Below are positions 24,386 to 33,083 of a stretch of 64,000 nucleotides of DNA, in pieces (within the stretch, counting starts at the first letter, position 1; every line of letters begins with the position of its first letter). The DNA comes from Nocardia sp. CC227C. Lineage in GTDB: Bacteria; Actinomycetota; Actinomycetes; Mycobacteriales; Mycobacteriaceae. Made by a program: the position numbers and the translations under genes. The notes beneath the pieces were generated by a model. The model made no database searches, was not told where the DNA came from, and saw only the letters and a program-made list of their open reading frames with translations. The stretch covers positions 372,001-436,000 of the forward strand of contig NZ_JASITE010000001.1 in NCBI RefSeq assembly GCF_030767025.1, in the 5' to 3' direction.

Positions 24386-25617
24386 CCGCATCCGACACCG
24401 CGAATGCCCCCGACGCCTCCGGCACCGGCCTGGAGCAGGCCGCGCCGCCGTTGACCGAACCCTTCCTGGCGGCCGTGGCCGAGGCCGAGAAGCTCGTCGC
24501 CGCAGCGCCTTTCATCCGCACCGACGCCGACCTCGCCGAGGGCTACGACTACCTGGCCGCCAGCATCTCGGCCTGTCTGCGCCTGTCCGGCGCGCACGGC
24601 ACCTCGCATCCGTACTTCGTCAGCTCCACCGGGCCGCACGCCAAGATGGGCCTGGACAACCCGGACACCCTCTACTACCACGCGAATATCGAGCCGACCG
24701 CCGAATACGTGCTGACCGGGGTGCGCGGCACCACCGTGGACCTGAGTTTCCAAGTGCTCAAGGGCGATTACACGGCCACCGACGTGCCGAATGGCGACGA
24801 CGCCTTCGACGACCGCCGACTGGAGATCGACGCCGACGGGAGCTACCGGCTGCGGTTCGGCCCACCCAAGGAGAATCCGGGGCCGAACTACTTCGTGCTC
24901 GGCGAGGGCGCGTCCATGCTGGCCGTGCGGGAGGTGTACGGCGACTGGGCGAACGAGACCAAGGGCCGCATCCGCATCGAACGCGTGGACACCGTCGGCA
25001 CCGCCCCGGCCGAACCCGATACCGCGCAACTGCGCAAGCGCTACCGGGCCGCCGGGAAGATGCTGCTGTCGCGCATCCACACCTGGTTCAACTTCCCCAA
25101 GTGGTTCTATCTCGACCTTCCGGTCAACACCCTCACCGCACCCCGGCTCACCCCCGGCGGACTGAGCACCCAGTATTCCTCGGTGGGCCACTACGACCTC
25201 ACCGATGACCAGGCGCTCGTCATCACCATCCCGCGTTCGCGCGCTCCGTACCTGGGCTTCCAGCTGGGCAGCATGTGGTACATCTCGCTGGACTACGTGA
25301 ACCACCAGACCAGCCTCAATCACGCGCAGGCACAGGTGGATCCGGATGACATGGTCCGCATGGTGGTGTCGGCGCGCGATCCGGGCGTCGCCAACTGGAT
25401 CGAGACCACCGGCCGGAGCCGGGGCATTCTCCAGTTCCGCTGGCAGCGCACCGATCGGCCCATCACCCCCGAGGAAGGCCCGGTGGCGGAGGTGGTGTCC
25501 TTCGACGAACTCGCCGCCCACCTGCCGCACCACGAGCACAACCGCATCGACGCCGCGGGCTGGCGTGAGCGCATCGCCGCCCGCCAGCGCGCCTTCGCCG
25601 ACCGGCAACTCGGCTGA
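24382..25617 (+). CDS. conserved hypothetical protein (DUF1214-like)
   Basis: 411 residues, start coupled to cysNC by ATGA. The central and C-terminal parts contain patterns seen in DUF1214 proteins: [35 protein letters not shown] and [23 protein letters not shown]. There is no signal peptide or membrane helix. Function unknown. As I recall, the order hypothetical - SDR - sulfotransferase also occurs at Rv3531c-Rv3529c of M. tuberculosis in a lipid/sterol region; I could not check this. Its place between PAPS synthesis and the sulfotransferase suggests a role in handling the sulfated substrate. Confidence 0.65.
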   Translation: MTASDTANAPDASGTGLEQAAPPLTEPFLAAVAEAEKLVAAAPFIRTDADLAEGYDYLAASISACLRLSGAHGTSHPYFVSSTGPHAKMGLDNPDTLYYHANIEPTAEYVLTGVRGTTVDLSFQVLKGDYTATDVPNGDDAFDDRRLEIDADGSYRLRFGPPKENPGPNYFVLGEGASMLAVREVYGDWANETKGRIRIERVDTVGTAPAEPDTAQLRKRYRAAGKMLLSRIHTWFNFPKWFYLDLPVNTLTAPRLTPGGLSTQYSSVGHYDLTDDQALVITIPRSRAPYLGFQLGSMWYISLDYVNHQTSLNHAQAQVDPDDMVRMVVSARDPGVANWIETTGRSRGILQFRWQRTDRPITPEEGPVAEVVSFDELAAHLPHHEHNRIDAAGWRERIAARQRAFADRQLG

Positions 25618-25656
25618 TCACCGCTCGGCTCACCCCTACGACACACAGGAATGCCC

Positions 25657-26442
25657 ATGAACAACCCCATGCTGGCCGGCAAGATCGTCGTCGTCAGCGG
25701 CGTCGGCCCCGGCCTCGGCCGCTCCATCTGCACCGAATCCGCCGCCGCCGGAGCCACGGTGGTGCTGGCCGCGCGCACCGAATCGCGGTTGAAGGAGGTG
25801 GCGGCCGAACTGGAGGCGACGGGCGCCGAAACCCTCTGCGTGCCCACCGATATCACCGATGACGAGGCGGTGCGCAATCTGGTGGCGCGCACCCTGGACA
25901 CCTTCGGCCGCGTCGACGTGCTGGTGAACAACGCCTTCGCGGTGCCGTCCATGAAACCGTTGGAGCGCACCGACTTCCAGCAGATAAGCGACAGCCTGGA
26001 CCTCACCGTGCTCGGCAATCTGCGGATGACCCAGGCGTTCACCGCGGCGCTGGCGGAGTCCAAGGGCAGTGTCGTCATGATCAACTCGGCGGTGCTGCGG
26101 CATTCCGAACCCCGCTATGGCAGTTACAAACTCGCCAAGTCCGCGCTGCACGCCATGTCGCACACCCTCGCCACCGAACTCGGCCCGCAGGGCATCCGGG
26201 TCAATACCGTTGCCCCCGGCTACATCTGGAACGACCAGCTGAAGTGGTACTTCGGCGAGATCGCCAAGAAGTACGGCATCACCCCGGAGCAGGTGTACGA
26301 GCAGACCGCGGCCAAATCGGATCTGAAGCGGCTGCCCGAACCCGACGAGATCGCCCGCGCCGTGGTCTTCCTGGCCTCCCCGTGGGCCAGCGCCATCACC
26401 GGGCAGACCCTCGATGTCAACTGCGGCGAATACCACGTCTGA
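25657..26442 (+). CDS. short-chain dehydrogenase/reductase
   Basis: 261 residues from ATG 25657 (CAGGA 7 bp upstream; ATG 25651 lies right against it). Complete classical SDR motifs: cofactor loop SGVGPGLG, VLVNNAF, and Tyr-Lys pair YKLAK, with Ser in MINSAV. The cofactor-binding strand ends in AART, which favours NADP(H) by the usual rule. It likely oxidises or reduces a hydroxyl/keto group on the same substrate the sulfotransferase uses. 14 bp separate it from the sulfotransferase. Confidence 0.92.
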   Translation: MNNPMLAGKIVVVSGVGPGLGRSICTESAAAGATVVLAARTESRLKEVAAELEATGAETLCVPTDITDDEAVRNLVARTLDTFGRVDVLVNNAFAVPSMKPLERTDFQQISDSLDLTVLGNLRMTQAFTAALAESKGSVVMINSAVLRHSEPRYGSYKLAKSALHAMSHTLATELGPQGIRVNTVAPGYIWNDQLKWYFGEIAKKYGITPEQVYEQTAAKSDLKRLPEPDEIARAVVFLASPWASAITGQTLDVNCGEYHV

Positions 26443-26456
26443 GAGCTGAGGAGACG

Positions 26457-27593
26457 ATGACGATGAGCGGACGTACCGGCGTCGGAACGGTCGAGGACCT
26501 GCACGCCTCCGCCACCAAGGTCTGCGGCCTCACCGATTTCGGGGCCGACGACTACACCGAGGCGCTCGGTGTGCTGCTGGAGTCCTATCGGCGTGACGCC
26601 GACCTGACCGAACTCGGCAGCAAGATGAGCCGCTACTTCCTGCGCGGAGCGCTGGTGGCGCGGGCCCTGAGCGAGGCGTCCTGGCGGGCCCATCCCGGCT
26701 GTGCCGACACCCCGGTCACCCGGCCCATCTTCGTGACCGGCCTGCCGCGCACCGGCACCACGGCCCTGCACCGGCTGCTGGCCGCCGATCCGGCGCATCA
26801 GGCCCTGGAGATGTGGCTGGCCGAGTTCCCGCAGCCCCGGCCGCCGCGTGACACCTGGGCCGACAATCCGGTCTACCAGCGCATCGACGCCGGGTTCGCC
26901 CAGCACCGCATCGAGAATCCGGAATTCATGGGCGTGCACTACATGAGCGCCGCCGATGTGGAGGAATGCTGGCAGCTGCTGCGGCAGACGGTGAAATCCA
27001 TCGCCTACGAGAGCCTGGCCCACCTGCCCACCTACTCGCGGTGGCTGCGCGGCCAGGACTGGACCAATGCCTATGTGCGGCACCGGAAGAACCTGCAACT
27101 CATCGGCCTGAACGACCAGCGCCGCTGGGTGCTCAAGAATCCCAGCCACCTGTTCGCCCTGGACGCGCTCATGCGGGTGTACCCGGACGCGCTCATCATC
27201 CAGACTCACCGCGATCCGGTCACCATCGTCGGCTCCTCGTGCAGTCTGTCCGAGCAGGCCACCAAGGGCTGGTCGAACTCCTTCGGCGGGGCGAAACTGG
27301 GTGCGGCGCAACTGGAACTGTGGTCGCGCGGCTGGCGGGAGTTCAGCGCGGCGCGGGCGCGCTACCGCGCCGACCAGTTCCTCGACATCCAGTTCGAGGA
27401 TCTGCGGGCCGATCCGATGGGCACCATCGAGACCATCTACAAGGCGTTCGGCATGGAACTCACCGATGCGGCGCGCACGGCCATGCTCGCGCTCGACGCG
27501 GAGAGCAAATCCGGTGACCGCAAGCCCGCGCACCGGTACTCGCTGGCCGATTACGGGCTGACCGAGGATCAGGTGCGCGCGGAGTTCGCCTAG
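26457..27593 (+). CDS. PAPS-dependent sulfotransferase family protein
   Basis: 378 residues. 5'-phosphosulfate loop FVTGLPRTGTTALHRLL near residue 92, and 3'-phosphate motif QTHRDPVTIVGSSCSL about 150 residues later. These are the two PAPS-binding signatures of the Sulfotransfer_3 group. ATG 26457 follows GAGGAGACG; the earlier open frame overlaps the SDR and is not used. It is soluble, so the acceptor is probably a cytosolic small molecule or acyl/CoA compound. In an operon with cysD and cysNC, it has its donor made next door. It converges with the TetR gene, overlapping by 4 bp. Confidence 0.88.
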   Translation: MTMSGRTGVGTVEDLHASATKVCGLTDFGADDYTEALGVLLESYRRDADLTELGSKMSRYFLRGALVARALSEASWRAHPGCADTPVTRPIFVTGLPRTGTTALHRLLAADPAHQALEMWLAEFPQPRPPRDTWADNPVYQRIDAGFAQHRIENPEFMGVHYMSAADVEECWQLLRQTVKSIAYESLAHLPTYSRWLRGQDWTNAYVRHRKNLQLIGLNDQRRWVLKNPSHLFALDALMRVYPDALIIQTHRDPVTIVGSSCSLSEQATKGWSNSFGGAKLGAAQLELWSRGWREFSAARARYRADQFLDIQFEDLRADPMGTIETIYKAFGMELTDAARTAMLALDAESKSGDRKPAHRYSLADYGLTEDQVRAEFA

Positions 27594-28246
27594 TCGGCGA
27601 CGTGCTGAGCGGGTCGGGCCGGGTCGGGGCTGTCGACGCGCAGCCCCAACCCGGCCACGAAGGTCGTCAGGGCCAGTTCGAAACTCTCGGCGTCGATTTC
27701 GTCGGCGCGGGCGCGCAGCAGGTGCGCCTGCTCCAGATGCGGATAGCGGTCGCGGTAGACCCGCGCATCGTCGACGAAACCGCGGGAGAACGAGCCGACG
27801 GTCGACCCCATGACCAGGTAGCGGGTGGCCGCGCCGATCATGGTGGCCTCGCGCGGCGGCCAGCCCGCACCCACCAGCCCGCCGTGCACCGCGTCGGCCG
27901 CGCGCAGGTTCTCCTCCCGCTGCCCCGGCCCGGAGGCCAGGTAGGGCACGAAATTCGGATGCGCCACCAAGGCCGCGCGATAGGAGCGCGCCCACTCCAT
28001 GAGCCCGTGCCGCCAGTCGCCGCTCGCGAAGGCCGAGGTGTCGACCCGGCTCATGATGCCGCGGGCGATATCGTCGAGCAGATCGTCCTTGGTGGGGTAG
28101 TGGCCGTACAGTGAGGCGGCCTGCACCCCCAGCTCGGCGGCCAGTTTGCGCATGGACAGCGCGCCGAGGCCGTCACGGTCGACGAGTGCCAGCGCCGTCT
28201 CGCGAATGCGGTCGCGGCTGAGCAGCGGCACCTTCGGCCTGGCCAT
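27590..28246 (-). CDS. TetR-family transcriptional regulator
   Basis: 218 residues from ATG 28246, preceded by GGGGAGG. The N-terminal helix-turn-helix is LSMRKLAAELGVQAASLYGHY followed by PTKDDLLDDI, a textbook TetR pattern. The C-terminal half is a TetR_C-like helical ligand domain of 150 residues. It is divergent from the first acyl-CoA dehydrogenase gene, and an inverted repeat overlaps that gene's leader, so it probably represses the acyl-CoA dehydrogenase - SDR - MaoC operon in response to an acyl-CoA or related ligand. Confidence 0.9.
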   Translation of the reverse strand: MARPKVPLLSRDRIRETALALVDRDGLGALSMRKLAAELGVQAASLYGHYPTKDDLLDDIARGIMSRVDTSAFASGDWRHGLMEWARSYRAALVAHPNFVPYLASGPGQREENLRAADAVHGGLVGAGWPPREATMIGAATRYLVMGSTVGSFSRGFVDDARVYRDRYPHLEQAHLLRARADEIDAESFELALTTFVAGLGLRVDSPDPARPAQHVAD

Positions 28247-28332
28247 CGGCCTCCCCTCTCTCGTCGGAGCCGAACCTATCACCCGGCTCTTGATCAACCG
28301 AACGACGTTGGGATACCGTCTGCGGCGTTAAA

Positions 28333-28352
28333 CCTAACACTGTTCGGTTAGG
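28333..28352. promoter_or_regulatory. putative TetR operator
   Basis: CCTAACACTGTTCGGTTAGG has perfect 6-bp arms (CCTAAC/GTTAGG) around an 8-bp spacer. It ends on the ribosome site (AGGAG) of the acyl-CoA dehydrogenase gene, so a bound repressor would block transcription there. Confidence 0.65.
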
Positions 28353-28359
28353 AGTGGAG

Positions 28360-29511
28360 ATGGACTTCGAACTCGGCGACGCACACCGCGAACTGCGGGA
28401 GGTCGCCCGGGCGTGGGTCGACAGGGAAGTCGTACCCTTCGCCACCGAGTGGGACCGCGCCGAAGCGGTCGATCCGGCGATCGTCGGCAAACTCGGCGAG
28501 ATGGGCTTCCTCGGCATCGAGATACCCGAGGAGTACGGCGGCTCCGGCGGCGACGCCCTGGCCTACTGCCTGCTGCTCGAGGAACTGGGTCGCGGGGACA
28601 GCGCCGTGCGCGGCATCGTCTCGGTATCGCTGGGCCTGGTCGCCACATCGATCAAGACCTACGGCAGCGCCGAACAGCGCACGCGCTGGCTGCCGCCGCT
28701 GTGCGCCGGAACCTCCCTGGGCTGCTTCGGACTCACCGAACCGGGCACCGGATCCGACGCCGCCGCGCTGACCACCCGCGCCGTGCGCGACGGCGACGAC
28801 TGGGTGCTGTCGGGCACCAAGATCTTCATCACCAACGGCACCCGCGCCGACGTCGCGCTCGTCTTCGCGCGCACCGGCGGGCCGGGGCCGAAGGGCGTGA
28901 CCGCCTTCCTGGTGCCCACGGACACACCGGGATTCGACCGTACCGAGATCAAGGGCAAACTCGGCCTGCGCGGGCAGGCCACCGCGGAACTGGTGCTCGA
29001 CGGCGTCCGGGTACCGGACACGGCGCGACTCGGCGCGGAAGGCCAGGGCTTCCGGATCGCCATGGGGGCCTTGGACAAAGGCCGCATGGGCGTCGCGGCG
29101 GGCTGCGTGGGCGTGGCGCGGGCCTGCCTGGAGGCGTCGGTGCGCTACGCGGGGGAGCGCGAGCAGTTCGGCAAACCCATCGCGTCCTTCCAGCTGGTCC
29201 AGGAACTGCTCGCCGATATCGCCGTCGAGGTCGACGCCGCGCGGCTGCTGACCTGGCGCGTCGCGGATCTGGTCGAGCGCGGCAAGCCGTTCGGCACCGC
29301 GGCGTCCATGGCCAAACTCTTCGCCAGCGAGGCGGCGGTCAAGGCCGCGAACAATGCCATCCAGGTCTTCGGCGGCTACGGCTACATCGACGAGTACCCG
29401 GTGTCGAAGTACCTGCGCGACGCCCGCGTGCTCACCCTCTACGAGGGCACCAGCCAGATCCAGAAACTGCTCATCGGCCGCGCCCTCACCGGCGTGAACG
29501 CCTTCGCGTGA
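28360..29511 (+). CDS. acyl-CoA dehydrogenase
   Basis: 383 residues. Start ATG 28360 lies 6 bp after AGGAG. Family signatures: EEYGGSGGDALAY, FGLTEPGTGSDAAAL (FAD and substrate contact), GAFLV-type beta-domain, and FGGYGYIDEYPVSKYLRDAR then LYEGTSQIQ. The Glu of YEGTSQIQ is at the catalytic-base position of short/medium-chain enzymes, so it is likely an active flavoprotein that desaturates an acyl-CoA. It leads an operon of four genes (this, SDR, second dehydrogenase, MaoC). Confidence 0.93.
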   Translation: MDFELGDAHRELREVARAWVDREVVPFATEWDRAEAVDPAIVGKLGEMGFLGIEIPEEYGGSGGDALAYCLLLEELGRGDSAVRGIVSVSLGLVATSIKTYGSAEQRTRWLPPLCAGTSLGCFGLTEPGTGSDAAALTTRAVRDGDDWVLSGTKIFITNGTRADVALVFARTGGPGPKGVTAFLVPTDTPGFDRTEIKGKLGLRGQATAELVLDGVRVPDTARLGAEGQGFRIAMGALDKGRMGVAAGCVGVARACLEASVRYAGEREQFGKPIASFQLVQELLADIAVEVDAARLLTWRVADLVERGKPFGTAASMAKLFASEAAVKAANNAIQVFGGYGYIDEYPVSKYLRDARVLTLYEGTSQIQKLLIGRALTGVNAFA

Positions 29512-29563
29512 ACCGCGCACCGCGCGGTACCGCTCGAACGACTGTGCCAGACAGGAGAATTCC

Positions 29564-30493
29564 ATGACCGCGAATCCCACGCACGGTAATCCCACGCCCG
29601 CGAGTCCTGTGCTCGCGAGTTCTGCGTCCCCGAGTCCCGCGTCCCCGGGTTCTGCGTCCCCGGGTTCTGCGCCCGCGAGTCCTGCGTCCCCGAGTTCTGT
29701 GTCCCCGAGTCCCGCGCCCGGGACTCCCGACCCCGGGAATTCAACACAGCCGGTCGCCTTCGTGACCGGTGCCGCCCGTGGGATCGGCGCGGCCATCGCC
29801 GCGCGGCTGGCCGCCGACGGGGCCGTCGTGGCGGTCGCCGACCTCGACGAGTCCGCCTGCGCCGCGACCGTGGACGCCATCGCCGCCGCTGGCGGCAAGG
29901 CCGTGGCCGTGGCCTGCGACGTGACCGCCGAGGACCAGGTGGACGCCGCCGTGGACCGGGTGGCGGCCGACCTCGGATCACTGGACATCCTGGTCAACAA
30001 TGCCGGGGTGCTGCGCGACAACCTGCTGTTCAAGATGTCGCTGGCGGATTGGGACACCGTCATGTCGGTCCACCTGCGCGGCGCGTTCCTGTGCAGCCGG
30101 GCGGCCCAGCGGCATATGGTGGCCCAGCGCTCCGGCAAGATCGTCAACACCTCCAGCGTCTCCGCGCTCGGCAATCGCGGGCAGGCCAACTACAGTGCCG
30201 CCAAGATGGGCATCCAGGGCTTCACCCGCACCCTCGCCATGGAACTCGGGCCGTACGGCATCAATGTCAACGCCGTCGCGCCGGGCTTCATCGTCACCGA
30301 GATGACCGCCGCCACCGCCGCGCGCATCGGCGTGAGTTCCGAAGAGCTGCAAGCCGAGACCGCCGCGATCACACCGCTGCGGCGGGTCGGGCGGCCCGCC
30401 GACATCGCCAATGCGGTGGCCTTCCTGGCCTCCGGCGATGCCGCCTTCGTCACCGGCCAGACCATCTACGTCGACGGCGGACGCCGTCTCTAG
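29564..30493 (+). CDS. FabG-like SDR with a repetitive Pro/Ser/Ala N-terminal extension
   Basis: 309 residues; the SDR domain itself starts only at about residue 63. The domain is complete: TGAARGIG, ILVNNAGVLRD, Ser in VNTSSVS, Tyr-Lys in YSAAK, and a C-terminal GQTIYVDGG. That fits 3-ketoacyl/3-hydroxyacyl dehydrogenases. The first 62 residues are a low-complexity run of SP, AS and PG units made by a 15-bp DNA repeat. A start inside the extension cannot be excluded, but ACAGGAG lies correctly before ATG 29564. It likely acts on the 3-hydroxyacyl-CoA made by the MaoC hydratase. Confidence 0.9.
   Translation: MTANPTHGNPTPASPVLASSASPSPASPGSASPGSAPASPASPSSVSPSPAPGTPDPGNSTQPVAFVTGAARGIGAAIAARLAADGAVVAVADLDESACAATVDAIAAAGGKAVAVACDVTAEDQVDAAVDRVAADLGSLDILVNNAGVLRDNLLFKMSLADWDTVMSVHLRGAFLCSRAAQRHMVAQRSGKIVNTSSVSALGNRGQANYSAAKMGIQGFTRTLAMELGPYGINVNAVAPGFIVTEMTAATAARIGVSSEELQAETAAITPLRRVGRPADIANAVAFLASGDAAFVTGQTIYVDGGRRL
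29600..29734 (+). repeat. 15-bp in-frame tandem repeat in the SDR gene
   Basis: Nine units of about GCGAGTYCTGCGTCC / CCGGGTTCTGCGTCC, each coding five residues of the SASPS/GSASP type. Two neighbouring units are almost identical, so copy number is likely to vary between strains. Confidence 0.8.
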
Positions 30494-30508
30494 GGGATCG
30501 AGAACATC

Positions 30509-31666
30509 ATGCGCAGAACGGTTTTCACCGCCGACCACGACGCCTTCCGGGAGACGGCGCGCGCCTTCATCGAGGCCGAGGTGGTTCCCGTCTACGAGAA
30601 GTGGTACGCCGAGGGCATCGTGCCCCGCGAGTTCTACTACAAGCTCGCCGAACTCGGCGTCTTCGGCATCGAGGTGCCCGAGGAGTACGGCGGGGCGGGC
30701 ATCGAATCCTTCAAGTTCCAGGCCATCCTCATGGAGGAGACCGCCCGCGCCGGAGTGTCCTTCGGCGGATCGGGCGTCCATGTCGGGCTCTGCCTGCCCT
30801 ACCTGAGGTCCCTCGCCACCGCCGAGCAGAAGCAGCGCTGGCTACCGGGCTTCGTCACCGGTGAACTCATGTTCGCCATCGCCATGACCGAACCCGGCAC
30901 CGGCTCCGACCTGGCCGGTATGCGCACCACCGCCACCCGGTCCGAGGACGGCACGCACTACGTGCTCAATGGGTCCAAGACCTTCATCACCGGCGGCGTG
31001 CACGCCGACCGGGTGATCGTCTGCGCCCGCACCGCGCCGCCCACCGAACAGGACCGCCGCCACGGCATCTCGCTGTTCGTCGTGGACACCTCCTCGCCCG
31101 GCTACACCGTCGGACGCGAACTCGACAAGCTGGGGCTGAAGGTCTCCGATACCGCCGAACTCACCTTCACCGACGTGCGGGTGCCGGTGGCGGATCTGCT
31201 CGGCGCGGAACATCAGGGGTTCTCCTACCTCGGGCGTAATCTGCCCCAGGAACGACTGTCCATCGCAGTCGGCGCGTACGCGCAGGCCAAGGCGGCGGTG
31301 CGGTTCGCGAAGGAATACACCCGGCAGCGCAGTGTCTTCGGGCAACCGGTGGCGAGCTTCCAGAACACCAAGTTCGAGCTCGCGGCCTGCCGCGCCGAGG
31401 TGGACGCCGCCGAGGCGGTGGTGGACCGCGCGCTCGACGCCCTGGACGCCGGGGAGTTGACTCCCGCGGACGCCGCCTCGGCCAAGCTGTTCTGCACCGA
31501 GGTCGCCGCCCGCGTCATCGACCGCTGCCTGCAACTGCACGGCGGCTACGGATTCATCAACGAGTACCCGATCGCCCGGCTGTACGCCGACAACCGTGTC
31601 AACCGCATCTACGGTGGCACCAGCGAAGTGATGAAGATGATCATCGCCAAGGATATGGGACTGTGA
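30509..31666 (+). CDS. acyl-CoA dehydrogenase (second)
   Basis: 385 residues, 15 bp after the SDR. Signatures EEYGGAGIESFKF, FAIAMTEPGTGSDL and LHGGYGFINEYPIARLYADNR then IYGGTSEVMKM. The short-chain base position is Gly (YGGTSE), so the catalytic Glu should be in helix G, as in long-chain and isovaleryl types. Thus the two dehydrogenases in this operon are probably not redundant; a heteromeric pair is another possibility, as known for steroid side-chain enzymes. Confidence 0.93.
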   Translation: MRRTVFTADHDAFRETARAFIEAEVVPVYEKWYAEGIVPREFYYKLAELGVFGIEVPEEYGGAGIESFKFQAILMEETARAGVSFGGSGVHVGLCLPYLRSLATAEQKQRWLPGFVTGELMFAIAMTEPGTGSDLAGMRTTATRSEDGTHYVLNGSKTFITGGVHADRVIVCARTAPPTEQDRRHGISLFVVDTSSPGYTVGRELDKLGLKVSDTAELTFTDVRVPVADLLGAEHQGFSYLGRNLPQERLSIAVGAYAQAKAAVRFAKEYTRQRSVFGQPVASFQNTKFELAACRAEVDAAEAVVDRALDALDAGELTPADAASAKLFCTEVAARVIDRCLQLHGGYGFINEYPIARLYADNRVNRIYGGTSEVMKMIIAKDMGL

Positions 31667-31691
31667 TGCGGGACTGTGAGGAGTGCGACGC

Positions 31692-32144
31692 ATGACCGAG
31701 TTCGCGGACTTCGATGCCCTGCGCGCCGCCGTCGGCACCGAGATCGGGGTGAGCGACTGGCTCACCGTCGATCAGCGGCGCATCGACCTGTTCGCCGAGG
31801 CCACCGGGGACCACCAGTGGATTCACGTGGATGCCGACCGCGCCGCCGCCGGACCCTACGGCGGCACCATCGCGCACGGATTCCTGACCCTGTCGCTCAT
31901 CGTGCCGCTCACCCAGCAGATCATGACGGTGCGCTGTGCCAGCGCCGGAATCAACTACGGGCTGAACAAGGTTCGCTTCATCACCCCGGTCCCGGCCGGC
32001 GGGGCGATACGGGCGCGCTTGCGGCTGGACTCCGTCACCGACGTCCCGGGTGGGGTGCAGGCCGAACGCACCGTCACCGTCGAACTCGACGGTGCGCAAC
32101 GTCCGGCCTGTGTCGCCGAGAGCATCTCCCGCTATCTGGTGTGA
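31692..32144 (+). CDS. MaoC-like dehydratase (enoyl-CoA hydratase 2 fold)
   Basis: 150 residues from ATG 31692 (GAGGAG 10 bp upstream). Single hot-dog domain with the hydratase motif: GDHQWIHVD, then GPYGGTIAHGFLTLSL, giving the Asp/His pair. It should hydrate an enoyl-CoA produced by the dehydrogenases. It is the last gene of the TetR-controlled operon and converges with the YdcF-like gene, 10 bp away. Confidence 0.92.
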   Translation: MTEFADFDALRAAVGTEIGVSDWLTVDQRRIDLFAEATGDHQWIHVDADRAAAGPYGGTIAHGFLTLSLIVPLTQQIMTVRCASAGINYGLNKVRFITPVPAGGAIRARLRLDSVTDVPGGVQAERTVTVELDGAQRPACVAESISRYLV

Positions 32145-32154
32145 GCCCGCGGCG

Positions 32155-32823
32155 TCACCGTCCGGAGCCGAACGGCTGCGCCGATAGCGGCGTCTCATCG
32201 GGGGTCATGGTCGCCACCACCGGAATTCCGGCGGCCTGGAAGTTGTGCAGCGCCCGCCCGATGTGATCGGCGGAGGTGATGAGGATGGCGGTCGTCGCGC
32301 CGATGGCCGCCATCACCCTCGCCGAGAAGGCCGCGTTCTGCACCGTCGAATTCGCCTGTGTTTCGACATGAATGCGCTGCGGCGGGATGCCGCGCGCGAT
32401 CAGCCACTCCGCCATGGCCGCCGCCTCGGGCACGCCGTTGCGCGGATTGCCGCCCGTGACGATGACCGGTGCGGCGGGGGAGAGCACCGCCGAGACGTAC
32501 CCGGCGTGCAGCCGGTTGATCAGCTCCGGTCGCATGGAGCCGTCCGGCAGCAGCCCGTAGCCGAGCACCACGATGGCGGTGTTCGGGGTGAACAGCGCGG
32601 GCAGCTGCAGCCCCGGAAGCCGCACCGTCGTCACCGTGTCGATGGCGGCGAGCACCTCGTCGGTGATTCCGGTGGACGGATGTTCCGGGGTGGCGGGTTC
32701 GGCGAGCGCCGGGGCCGCGGTCAGGGCCAGGGCGGTCAGGGCCGCACCCGTGACCACGAGCCGCGCGACCGCGCGGGCTGTGTGCCGCAGCACGGGGGCG
32801 GGGGGAAGGAACGGATCGAACAT
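32155..32823 (-). CDS. YdcF/SanA-like DUF218 secreted or anchored protein
   Basis: 222 residues. ATG 32823 is chosen because AGGAGG lies 8 bp upstream. Signal segment LVVTGAALTALALTAAPALA. The DUF218 domain shows IVVLGYGLLPDGSMRPELINRL, PVIVTGGNPRNGVPEAAAMAEW and HVETQANSTVQNAAF. In the ElyC/SanA/YdcF group the domain is linked to envelope integrity, with no clear reaction known. It lies outside the membrane. Its neighbours give no further clue. Confidence 0.85.
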   Translation of the reverse strand: MFDPFLPPAPVLRHTARAVARLVVTGAALTALALTAAPALAEPATPEHPSTGITDEVLAAIDTVTTVRLPGLQLPALFTPNTAIVVLGYGLLPDGSMRPELINRLHAGYVSAVLSPAAPVIVTGGNPRNGVPEAAAMAEWLIARGIPPQRIHVETQANSTVQNAAFSARVMAAIGATTAILITSADHIGRALHNFQAAGIPVVATMTPDETPLSAQPFGSGR

Positions 32824-33010
32824 GGGGGTGACCTCCTGACCACAAGATGTGACAAGTAGCCGGTTCACTTTTTCGATCAATGATCACCCGTGGCGTGCCC
32901 GCCGATAGGCGAATCCGCGAAATACGTACGCATTGGCGCGAACCGACAACCGGCGCCGGCCGTTCGTGGTGGAGCGGCAGGCCCGAGCCGAACAGCTCGA
33001 GACGAAACAG

Positions 33011-33046
33011 GCAGGGCCCCGAGTCGACTCCGACTCGGGGCCCTGC
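33011..33046 (-). terminator. terminator of the qcr operon
   Basis: A 16-bp perfect stem (GCAGGGCCCCGAGTCG and complement) with a 4-nt loop, 38 bp beyond the qcrB stop. It separates the respiratory operon from the YdcF-like gene on the same strand. The T run is weak. Confidence 0.8.
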
Positions 33047-33083
33047 CCTGTGACGATCAGTGAGAACTCTGCTCAGTGAGAAC

